A DNA stretch of 6,168 nt from Bacteroidales bacterium (GCA_900766775.1 CAAFXN010000008.1:1-6168), one strand, 5' to 3'. Counted from the stretch's first letter, positions 1 to 5,131 are shown. The notes: generated by a model not told the origin, from the sequence alone. Numbers and translations: made by a program.

Positions 1-727
1 GTTCCCGCTGGAGTTCCACAATCAGAAAGACGGCACGGTGTCGAGCGGCTATCGCGAGAGCGGCTACTACCCCGAGGCGGTCATCAACTTCCTCGCGTTG
101 CTCGGATGGCACAACACCGGCGACCAAGAGATGTACACCATGGATGAACTCATCGCGCAGTTCTCCTTAGAACGCGTGAGCAAGTCGGGTGCGAAGTTCG
201 ACTTCGAGAAAGGCAAGTGGTTCAACCACCAATACCTGCAACTGCGCAGCAACGAGCAACTGGCGGAGGAGTTCTTGGCAATCACTGGGGACGTCCCGAC
301 TATGTCGCGGACGGTAAATATGACCGAGGCGCAGAAAGCCGCCCTCCCGCATGTCATCGGGCTGGTGAAAGAGCGCGTGAACTTCGTGAGCGAACTGTGG
401 GAGCAGATGAGTTTCTTCTTCGTAGCCCCCACGGAGTACGACGAGAAATCGCTCAAGAAACGCTGGAAAGAGGACAGCCCGAAGCACATGACGGAGTTGG
501 TTGCCCTCTTAGAGAAGCAGGAGGACTGGTCGGCAGAGGCGCTGGACACTGCGGTCATGGGCTGGATTGCGCAACAGGAGTACGGCGTGGGTATCGTGAT
601 GAACGCCTTTCGTATCTGCCTCGTCGGCGCCGCAAGGGGTCCGCACATCTGGGAAATCACCAACGTCTTGGGCAAAGAGGAGACCATCCGCCGCGTGAAA
701 GTAGCACTGGAAACAATTAGGAATTAG
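1..727 (+). CDS. gltX: Glutamyl-tRNA synthetase, C-terminal half (5' truncated by window edge)
   Basis: Class I aminoacyl-tRNA synthetase that charges tRNA with glutamate in the cytoplasm, using ATP. The frame is open from the first complete codon at position 2, giving 241 residues here; Bacteroidota GltX is about 500 residues, so roughly the second half is present. The window begins with FPLEF, a stretch that in this family lies just after the KLSKR/KMSKS ATP-binding loop, so that loop and the HIGH motif are upstream and not visible. Recognisable family signatures are SGYRESGYYPEAVINFLALLGW (shown here in part as YPEAVINFLALLGW, residues 23-36), SKSGAKFD (60-67) and KWFNHQY (72-78). The rest is the helical anticodon-binding region. 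The last residues (I-R-N) and the TAG stop are encoded inside a 7-bp tandem repeat. A GTG at 38 is only an internal codon. Whether the enzyme is discriminating or also charges tRNA-Gln cannot be judged from this half. Confidence 0.96.
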   Translation, partial: FPLEFHNQKDGTVSSGYRESGYYPEAVINFLALLGWHNTGDQEMYTMDELIAQFSLERVSKSGAKFDFEKGKWFNHQYLQLRSNEQLAEEFLAITGDVPTMSRTVNMTEAQKAALPHVIGLVKERVNFVSELWEQMSFFFVAPTEYDEKSLKKRWKEDSPKHMTELVALLEKQEDWSAEALDTAVMGWIAQQEYGVGIVMNAFRICLVGAARGPHIWEITNVLGKEETIRRVKVALETIRN

Positions 728-739
728 GAATTAGGAATT
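715..739. repeat. AATTAGG heptanucleotide tandem repeat at the gltX 3' end
   Basis: Three perfect copies of AATTAGG (715-721, 722-728, 729-735) are followed by a partial fourth copy, AATT (736-739). The gltX stop codon TAG (725-727) lies inside the second copy, and the final codons of gltX are read from the array. Because 7 is not a multiple of 3, gain or loss of a copy upstream of the stop would change the frame of the gltX tail. No function is evident. The unit resembles the AATTATG array before the M49 peptidase gene at 5118-5131. Confidence 0.9.
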
Positions 740-743
740 CACT

Positions 744-757
744 CAACTCTCAACTCT
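744..757. repeat. CAACTCT heptanucleotide tandem repeat upstream of the esterase start
   Basis: Two perfect copies of CAACTCT (744-750, 751-757) occupy most of the remaining spacer and end 7 nt before the esterase ATG at 765. Together with the AATTAGG array they leave almost no unique sequence between gltX and the esterase gene, and no Shine-Dalgarno or Bacteroides-type promoter consensus is visible there. The array lies where a 5' untranslated region would be, so an effect on translation is possible but is only inference. Confidence 0.75.
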
Positions 758-764
758 TACAACA

Positions 765-1571
765 ATGAAAACACGTATCTATTCAATCATGGCAGTAGCC
801 TGTGCGATTATGGCAAGTATAGCATGTATCTCGGCGGGGAGGAGACCCGTAACTCTCTTCATGGTGGGCGACTCGACCATGGCAGACAAAGAGGAGTTGG
901 AAGCTTCGCCCGAACGCGGCTGGGGGCAGTTGTTCCCCACCTATCTCACAGGCAACATAGTGGTGCAGAACCACGCCCGCAACGGGCGCAGCACCAAGTC
1001 GTTCATCGACCAAGGCAGGTGGGAAGAAGTGATGAAACGCGCCAAGAAAGGGGACATTGTGATTATCCAATTCGGGCACAACGACGCCAAGAAAGAAGAC
1101 CCTGCACGCTACTCTACCCCCGAAGCCTATGCACAGAACCTGACAAATATGGTGAACGAGGCGCGGGCTAAAAAAATGCATGTCGTGCTCTGCACCTCCG
1201 TCAACCGCCGCGAGTTCGCAGGCGATACACTCAAGCAGACCCTTGGCGACTATCCCGACAAAGCAAGGCTCGTAACGGAAGAGTTAGGAGTGCCCTTGCT
1301 CGACTTGGAGAGCACTTCCCGCCAATGGTTGGAGCACTTGGGCGACGAAGCCAGCAAAGCCTATTTCATGAACGTGGCACCCGGCGAGTGTACGAAATAC
1401 CCCGAAGGGAAGATTGACAACACCCACTTGCGCGAGGCGGGCGCATTGGAGATAGGACGCCAAGCCGCCGAGATGATAGTCAGCGAAGAGAACTACATAG
1501 GATTCTTAGCACCTTACATCACCTTGACGCAAGGAGTAAAATACACTACGCCCTGCGGCATTAAGCAATAA
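765..1571 (+). CDS. Secreted SGNH/GDSL hydrolase, rhamnogalacturonan acetylesterase-like (CE12 type)
   Basis: Predicted exported esterase of 268 residues, probably removing acetyl groups from a polysaccharide. SGNH blocks are seen in order: GDST at 35-38 with nucleophile Ser37; ARNGRS at 71-76 supplying the block II Gly74; GHND at 104-107 with oxyanion Asn106; and DNTH at 218-221 with catalytic Asp218 and His221. RGWGQ at 51-55 and FGHND are typical of the rhamnogalacturonan acetylesterase/YesT group, the basis for the CE12-like call. The N-terminus is a signal peptide (basic MKTR, then hydrophobic to about residue 24). Cys21 in SIAC is a poor lipobox, so cleavage by signal peptidase I after Ala24 seems as likely as lipidation. 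ATG 765 follows the spacer repeats and gives the signal peptide directly. The PCMD gene starts 5 nt after its stop, implying one transcript. The fold and catalytic residues are secure; the pectin substrate is inference, since related esterases act on other acetylated glycans. Confidence 0.9.
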   Translation: MKTRIYSIMAVACAIMASIACISAGRRPVTLFMVGDSTMADKEELEASPERGWGQLFPTYLTGNIVVQNHARNGRSTKSFIDQGRWEEVMKRAKKGDIVIIQFGHNDAKKEDPARYSTPEAYAQNLTNMVNEARAKKMHVVLCTSVNRREFAGDTLKQTLGDYPDKARLVTEELGVPLLDLESTSRQWLEHLGDEASKAYFMNVAPGECTKYPEGKIDNTHLREAGALEIGRQAAEMIVSEENYIGFLAPYITLTQGVKYTTPCGIKQ

Positions 1572-1576
1572 TCTAC

Positions 1577-2524
1577 ATGAGAAAAATCCTTCCTGTTTTT
1601 TTGGTTTGTATGTATGCGCTCGGCTTGCATGCCGAGACTGTTGAGCCGTTTCCGTTCGGCGATATGGAGCATTGGACGGTGCGGTATATCAAAGAATCGA
1701 AACTGCTGGGCGGCAAGACCAAGACGCTCTACTGCGTGGCCCCCACCGACACCCTCCGCGAGAATGCACCCTACGAATACGGCAAGACCGGCAGCCCGTG
1801 GAGCAGCAGCAACGCTTATGCCAATGTGATTGGCATTGAGAAAGCCGCAGGGACGGTCTATCCCGAGCCCCGCGAAGACGGAGGCACCTGCTGCCGACTG
1901 GATGTGTCGATGCTGGACGTGAAAGTGATGGGGATGATTGACCTGCAAGTGATAGCCGCAGGCACCCTCTTCACCGGGCGAACCATTGAGCCTATCACGA
2001 GCGCCAAAGACCCGTACAACAATATCGACTTCGGCGTGCCTTTCACCAAGCGCCCCACCGCCCTTATCTACGACTACAAAGCGCTGATATCCGAGGAAGA
2101 CTGGGTGTGGTACGCCAAAGGATTTGGGAAACCGAAGAAGCAAACCATACACGATGAGGCGGAGGCGTATGTTTATCTGCAGCACCGTTGGGAGGACGAG
2201 AAGGGGCATGTGCATGCTATCCGTGTAGGCACGGGCTACGAGCGAATCACCAAATCGCAACCCGTGTGGGTGAACGACCACCGTCTGCCTATCCACTACG
2301 GCGACATAACTACCGAACCGTGGTATCAACCCTACATGGGATTCAACCGGAATATGCGCACCATGAACTCCAAAGGGAAGATAGTGCCGATTCAAGAAGA
2401 AGGTTGGGATGCCACATTGGAACCTACCCATATCGTTATCATGCTTACCGCCGGCAAATGCGAGGCATTCGTTGGATACGATGGTAATGTGCTGTGGGTG
2501 GATAATGTTAGACTGGCATATTAA
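1577..2524 (+). CDS. Secreted PCMD-domain protein (putative carbohydrate metabolism domain)
   Basis: A 315-residue exported protein of a Bacteroidota-restricted type whose biochemical role I do not know. The signal peptide is residues 1-19 (MRKILPVFLV start, likely cleavage after LHA). After FPFGDMEHW (25-33), a family-like opening, come a hydrophobic-strand region around 119-131, FTGR (132-135), FGVPFTKRPTAL (152-163) and the closing strand VLWVDNVRL (305-313). This arrangement matches the PCMD family (Pfam PF13201), whose C-terminal jelly-roll-like domain is thought, not proven, to bind or process carbohydrate. The match is by recollection of the family pattern, not a search. It begins 5 nt after the esterase stop and its TAA directly abuts the ATG of the glycosyltransferase, so it is the middle gene of a tight operon. 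That context supports a role with surface or periplasmic glycans. No catalytic residues can be assigned. A seven-T run (1596-1602) lies in the signal-peptide codons. Confidence 0.8.
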   Translation: MRKILPVFLVCMYALGLHAETVEPFPFGDMEHWTVRYIKESKLLGGKTKTLYCVAPTDTLRENAPYEYGKTGSPWSSSNAYANVIGIEKAAGTVYPEPREDGGTCCRLDVSMLDVKVMGMIDLQVIAAGTLFTGRTIEPITSAKDPYNNIDFGVPFTKRPTALIYDYKALISEEDWVWYAKGFGKPKKQTIHDEAEAYVYLQHRWEDEKGHVHAIRVGTGYERITKSQPVWVNDHRLPIHYGDITTEPWYQPYMGFNRNMRTMNSKGKIVPIQEEGWDATLEPTHIVIMLTAGKCEAFVGYDGNVLWVDNVRLAY

Positions 2525-3721
2525 ATGAGTATATACTTTATATATAGTTTGACGGGTATCTTCGGGATTGTCTTTATTGCGCAACTCTATTTCTATCTGC
2601 GCTATATGACGGGTGCCCTGCGTGCCATACGGAAAGCGAAGAATGAACCGGCAGCAGAGGCAAATGCCAAAGGCTGCTCCGTGATTATCTGCGCACGCAA
2701 TGAGAGAGTCAACCTTGAACATTACTTGCAAACACTCCTCGTGCAAGACTATCCACGCTTCGAAGTGATTGTTGTGGACGATGAGTCAGAGGACGGCACC
2801 CGCGAGGTGATAGAGCGGTATATGAACATAGACAGCCGCGTGCGCATGACCTTTGTGCCGAAGAACGCACGAGTAGGAAGCAGCAAGAAGTTAGCACTCA
2901 CCCTCGGAGCCAAAGCCGCCAGATACGACTACCTACTGCTGACAGACGCCGACTGCCGCCCCGAGTCGCCGCAGTGGATAAGCCGAATGATGAACGGCTT
3001 CTGCAACACGAAGACCGATGTGGTGCTGGGATTCGGAGCCTATTTCCAAGAGAAAAGCGCGGTGAATAGGCTTATACAATTCGACACCTTGTTCAACGGA
3101 CTTCACTACCTCGGCGCTGCTGTTTGCGGACACCCTTACATGGGCGTAGGACGCAACCTCGCCTACCGCAAAGAAGCGTTCTTCCAATGCGGCGGATTCT
3201 CCAACCTAATGACCCTGCGAGCAGGAGACGACGACCTCTTGGTGAATAAAATGGCGAACCAAAGCAATACAACCGTAGTTTGTACGCCGGAGAGCATTAC
3301 ATACTCTATACCCGAGATTTCTTTGAAAGCATGGCTACACCAGAAACGCCGCCACCTGAGCGTGTCGCCGAATTACCGCATGAAGAGCAAGATACGGCTC
3401 TTCGTCGAGCCTTTCACGCGCGGACTTTTCTACCTGCTTGCTATTGCACTGATAGCCATAGGAATCCACCTCCTTACCGGAGGGACGATAAACCACCTTA
3501 TACCCGTCTCTGCCACAAAGGTAGGCATATGGCTCGTAGCCGCCACGGTGGCACTGTTCCTGCTACGACTGCTCGTGCAACTGCTGGTACTGAACATTTC
3601 CGCCCACCAAATGAGGCAACGGATGTTTGGACTATCGATAGTATGGTACGATATTTGCTTGCCTCTTATATCCCTATACATGCTCGCTACACAACCCATG
3701 TTCGACAAAAGGGACTGGTAA
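2525..3721 (+). CDS. Membrane-anchored family 2 glycosyltransferase
   Basis: A processive-type GT2 enzyme of 398 residues, expected to sit in the inner membrane with its catalytic domain in the cytoplasm and to transfer sugar from a nucleotide donor. One N-terminal membrane segment (about 4-25) precedes the GT-A domain. Motifs in order: SVIICARNE (52-60), VIVVDDESEDGT (81-92) with Asp85/Asp86, the metal-binding DAD at 141-143, GDDD at 234-237 carrying the probable catalytic base, and QKRRH at 273-277 in the place of the Q-x-x-R-W motif, with His for Trp. Two or three C-terminal hydrophobic segments follow (about 301-317, 333-356, 370-388). The pattern resembles hyaluronan, poly-N-acetylglucosamine and cellulose synthase relatives, but the sugar and acceptor cannot be inferred, and a lipid-linked acceptor is equally possible. 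Its ATG follows the preceding TAA with no gap, which suggests translational coupling to the PCMD gene. No separate promoter is visible. Confidence 0.9.
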   Translation: MSIYFIYSLTGIFGIVFIAQLYFYLRYMTGALRAIRKAKNEPAAEANAKGCSVIICARNERVNLEHYLQTLLVQDYPRFEVIVVDDESEDGTREVIERYMNIDSRVRMTFVPKNARVGSSKKLALTLGAKAARYDYLLLTDADCRPESPQWISRMMNGFCNTKTDVVLGFGAYFQEKSAVNRLIQFDTLFNGLHYLGAAVCGHPYMGVGRNLAYRKEAFFQCGGFSNLMTLRAGDDDLLVNKMANQSNTTVVCTPESITYSIPEISLKAWLHQKRRHLSVSPNYRMKSKIRLFVEPFTRGLFYLLAIALIAIGIHLLTGGTINHLIPVSATKVGIWLVAATVALFLLRLLVQLLVLNISAHQMRQRMFGLSIVWYDICLPLISLYMLATQPMFDKRDW

Positions 3722-3723
3722 AC

Positions 3724-3736
3724 AGCGCTGTGCGCT
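3724..3736. repeat. Small perfect hairpin AGCGC-TGT-GCGCT
   Basis: A 5-bp perfect inverted repeat with a 3-nt loop begins 3 nt after the glycosyltransferase stop codon. It has no T-tract, so it is not a standard intrinsic terminator. The same design occurs three more times in the next spacer (4093, 4130, 4164), and this copy heads the leader module that is repeated before the nucleoside phosphorylase gene. Confidence 0.75.
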
Positions 3737-3787
3737 ATACACGCAGCTCCCAACACGAAGTTATAAACACGAAGATATTATACTATG
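3724..3787 (+). repeat. Intergenic leader module, copy A (before the DUF3467 gene)
   Basis: This 64-nt stretch, from the hairpin through the DUF3467 ATG, aligns along its length with 4164-4240 before the nucleoside phosphorylase gene. Shared blocks in order are the AGCGC...GCGCT hairpin, TACACGCA, CCCAACACG-(A/G)-AG, AAACACGAAG and ATACTATG. Copy A lacks a 10-nt pentamer expansion found in copy B. AACACGAAG appears twice within it. The module fills practically the whole spacer between glycosyltransferase and DUF3467 genes. I see no promoter consensus or T-tailed terminator in it, so it could be a repeat element or a shared 5' leader. Confidence 0.75.
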
Positions 3788-4090
3788 GAAGAAAAGAAAT
3801 TAAACATCAAGTTATCGCCGGAAGTGGCGGAGGGAGTCTCTGCCAATCTGACTATTATCTCCCACTCCCCCAGCGAGTTTGTTATGGACTTCGTCCGTAT
3901 GATGCCCGGTATGCAAGAGGCGCAGGTGAAGAGCCGCGTAGTGATGACCCCTGACCAAGCGAAGAAACTGCTCTTCGCACTGGAGAACAACATCAAGCAA
4001 TACGAGAAGCAGTTCGGCACCATCAACCTCCCGGGCGGACCTATCCCCGGCTCCACCATCCCCATGTCCTTCGGCGGGGGAGAAGCCTGA
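3785..4090 (+). CDS. DUF3467 family small protein
   Basis: A 101-residue cytoplasmic protein with no signal peptide or membrane segment, matching the DUF3467 pattern (Pfam PF11950) as I remember it. Key stretches are KLNIKLSPEVAEG (5-17), a strand through SANLTIISHSP (19-29), SEFVMDFVRMMPG (30-42), SRVVMTPDQAKKLL (50-63) and a helix ALENNIKQYEKQFG (65-78). The last 20 or so residues are rich in Gly and Pro and probably disordered. The function of the family is unknown and I do not propose one. In Bacteroides I recall a DUF3467 gene next to rpoC; here the neighbours are a glycosyltransferase and a nucleoside phosphorylase. It stands alone between two repeat-bearing spacers (63 nt before, 147 nt after), so it may be its own transcription unit. 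The ATG at 3785 is the start because it begins the conserved MEEKKLNIKLSPE opening. Confidence 0.85.
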   Translation: MEEKKLNIKLSPEVAEGVSANLTIISHSPSEFVMDFVRMMPGMQEAQVKSRVVMTPDQAKKLLFALENNIKQYEKQFGTINLPGGPIPGSTIPMSFGGGEA

Positions 4091-4092
4091 GA

Positions 4093-4107
4093 AGCCCCTA
4101 TGGGGCT
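4093..4107. repeat. Small perfect hairpin AGCCCC-TAT-GGGGCT
   Basis: A 6-bp perfect inverted repeat with a 3-nt loop starts 3 nt after the DUF3467 stop. It is the strongest stem of the four related hairpins. The following bases (GTGGTGAAA) contain no T-tract, so intrinsic termination is not supported by sequence, although the position immediately after a stop codon would fit an RNA 3'-end stabiliser or a pause site. Confidence 0.75.
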
Positions 4108-4129
4108 GTGGTGAAACTGCGTGTGTGAA

Positions 4130-4142
4130 AGCCCTGCGGGCT
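4130..4142. repeat. Small perfect hairpin AGCCC-TGC-GGGCT
   Basis: A 5-bp perfect inverted repeat with a 3-nt loop, second in the row of three in the spacer before the nucleoside phosphorylase gene. Like the others it is preceded by A bases and followed by a GT dinucleotide, which suggests a common origin and not chance. Confidence 0.7.
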
Positions 4143-4163
4143 GTAAGAAAGTAAATGTACAAA

Positions 4164-4176
4164 AGCGCTACGCGCT
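4164..4176. repeat. Small perfect hairpin AGCGC-TAC-GCGCT
   Basis: A 5-bp perfect inverted repeat with a 3-nt loop. The stem is identical to that of the hairpin at 3724-3736 and only the last two loop bases differ. It opens copy B of the leader module that ends at the nucleoside phosphorylase start codon. Confidence 0.75.
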
Positions 4177-4196
4177 GTACACGCAAGTTCCCAACA

Positions 4197-4211
4197 CGGA
4201 GCGAAGCGGAG
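4197..4211. repeat. Pentamer array CGGAG-CGAAG-CGGAG
   Basis: Three adjacent 5-mers, the middle one differing by one base, lie in copy B of the leader module. Copy A has a single CGAAG at the matching point, so the length difference between the modules is accounted for largely by this expansion. Confidence 0.65.
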
Positions 4212-4237
4212 TTGCAAACACGAAGTTAACAAATACT

Positions 4238-5113
4238 ATGAAAACATTTCCTGCATCTCAATTGATTATCAATGCGGACGGCAGTGCGTTTCATCTGCAC
4301 CTGCAACCGCAGTTCCTTGCCGACAAAATCATCTTGGTCGGCGACCAAAACCGAGTAAACATGGTGGCTTCGTTCTTCGACGAAGGCAGCATAGAGTGCG
4401 ACGTACAGAGTCGCGAGTTCCACACCATCACAGGACGCTACAAAGGCAAGCGTATCTCTTGTATCTCCACGGGTATCGGCACCGACAACTGCGATATCGT
4501 GATGAACGAGATAGACGCGCTGGCGAACATCGACTTCGCTACCCGCACGGAGAAAGCGGAGAAACGGTCGCTGGAGATAGTGCGCGTGGGCACCTGCGGC
4601 GGCATGCAAGAGGATATCCCTCTCGGCACCTTCCTCGTGAGCGAGAAATCCATCGGTTTTGATGGGGTATTGGCGTTCTATGAGGGACGCGATGAGGTAT
4701 GCGACCTCGGTTTCGAGAACGCGCTGGTGGACTTTATCCACTATCCCGCAAAGGCGGCGCGCCCGTATGTGGTGGCTGCCAACAAGGAGTTGGTGAACCG
4801 TATCGCAGGCGACGACATGATGCGCGGTTGCACCATCGCAGCCAACGGTTTCTACGGTCCGCAAGGGCGCGTGCTGCGCGTGGGGCTGGCGGTGCCCGAT
4901 ATCAACGAGCGTATCACCGACTTCCGCTACGAGGGGCAACGTATCACCAACTACGAGATGGAAGGCTCCTGCATAGCAGGTCTGGCACTCCACATGGGAC
5001 ACCGCGCCATGACCGTCTGCTGCGTCATTGCACAGCGCAAGGCAGAGGCTGCCAACACCGACTACAAGCCGCGTATCAAGCAACTCGTGCAGACCGTATT
5101 GGAGAGAATCTGA
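4238..5113 (+). CDS. Uridine phosphorylase-like nucleoside phosphorylase
   Basis: Cytoplasmic nucleoside salvage enzyme of 291 residues, phosphorolysing a nucleoside to free base and ribose-1-phosphate (PNP/UDP family, Pfam PF01048). Motifs: ILVGDQNRV (32-40), the phosphate-binding loop; STGIGTDN (77-84); IVRVGTCGG (114-122) with the phosphate-contacting Arg; GFYGPQGR (204-211); and NYEMEG (238-243), the ribose-contacting E-M-E. In E. coli Udp, Gln166 and Arg168 of FYPGQER recognise uracil; FYGPQGR places Gln209 and Arg211 at the same spacing, favouring uridine over purines, by my manual alignment. The loop reads GDQ where the family usually has GDP. ATG 4238 (MKTFPASQLIINADGS) fits the family start; an in-frame GTG at 4121 would add 39 residues encoded by the hairpin repeats and is rejected. 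The M49 peptidase gene begins 15 nt after the stop. The gene could be called udp, but substrate is unproven, so the symbol is left blank. Confidence 0.9.
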   Translation: MKTFPASQLIINADGSAFHLHLQPQFLADKIILVGDQNRVNMVASFFDEGSIECDVQSREFHTITGRYKGKRISCISTGIGTDNCDIVMNEIDALANIDFATRTEKAEKRSLEIVRVGTCGGMQEDIPLGTFLVSEKSIGFDGVLAFYEGRDEVCDLGFENALVDFIHYPAKAARPYVVAANKELVNRIAGDDMMRGCTIAANGFYGPQGRVLRVGLAVPDINERITDFRYEGQRITNYEMEGSCIAGLALHMGHRAMTVCCVIAQRKAEAANTDYKPRIKQLVQTVLERI

Positions 5114-5117
5114 TTTT

Positions 5118-5131
5118 AATTATGAATTATG
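5118..5131. repeat. AATTATG heptanucleotide repeat containing the M49 peptidase start codon
   Basis: Two perfect copies of AATTATG (5118-5124, 5125-5131). The ATG of the second copy is the peptidase start codon. The ATG of the first copy, 7 nt upstream, is in another frame (it would read MNYEEDT). The unit differs by one base from the AATTAGG array at 715-739. The array fills nearly the whole 15-nt gap after the nucleoside phosphorylase stop. Confidence 0.8.

Larger units (their letters stand above)
4091..4237. other. 147-nt spacer, hairpin-rich, no gene
   Basis: The longest non-coding stretch in the window. It holds three hairpins (4093, 4130, 4164) and leader module copy B. I find no tRNA, no convincing small ORF, no TAnnTTTG/TTTG promoter pair and no T-tailed terminator. 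The promoter for the nucleoside phosphorylase, if there is one, may be here in a form I cannot recognise. Confidence 0.7.
4164..4240 (+). repeat. Intergenic leader module, copy B (before the nucleoside phosphorylase gene)
   Basis: This 77-nt stretch is the partner of 3724-3787: it has the same order of blocks and the same ending, ATACTATG at the start codon. It differs mainly by extra bases at 4202-4211 and a few substitutions (for example TTGC for TTAT before AAACACGAAG). The two downstream genes, a DUF3467 protein and a nucleoside phosphorylase, are unrelated, so gene duplication does not explain the shared leader. Confidence 0.75.

Noticed and set aside
67..687. A 206-codon minus-strand open frame inside gltX
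   Set aside because: It lies fully within a conserved tRNA synthetase gene and has no recognisable domain.
1170..1176. Seven-A run in the esterase gene as a programmed frameshift site
   Set aside because: The frame reads AAA-AAA-ATG, not the slippery phase A-AAA-AAG; no stimulatory stem or overlapping product follows, and the zero frame is the intact esterase.
1514..2746. A 410-codon open frame on the minus strand, longer than the PCMD gene it opposes
   Set aside because: The + strand gene has a signal peptide, family motifs and operon spacing. The minus-strand product is Cys/His/Val-rich, has no recognisable domain, and spans the ends of three + strand genes, as expected for a shadow of biased codon use.
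3280..3954. A 224-codon + strand frame overlapping the glycosyltransferase and DUF3467 genes
   Set aside because: It bridges two well-supported genes in another frame and yields a Pro/Arg/Thr-rich product with no domain.
4093..4107. Intrinsic terminator after the DUF3467 gene
   Set aside because: The stem is suitable in position but only 6 bp long and is followed by GTGGTGAAA instead of a T-tract, so it is reported only as a hairpin repeat.
3724..4176. CRISPR array or tandem regulatory binding-site array
   Set aside because: The repeats are 13-15 nt, unevenly spaced, interrupted by a gene and variable in stem sequence, unlike CRISPR repeats. A protein-operator reading has no supporting regulator gene nearby.
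4121..4237. GTG-initiated N-terminal extension of the nucleoside phosphorylase
   Set aside because: The 39 extra residues are encoded by hairpin and pentamer repeats. The family-typical N-terminus begins at ATG 4238, and the same leader module before the DUF3467 gene is non-coding.
4226..5083. A 285-codon minus-strand open frame opposite the nucleoside phosphorylase
   Set aside because: The + strand reading carries all the PNP/UDP motifs; the antisense protein is low-complexity His/Val-rich with no family pattern.
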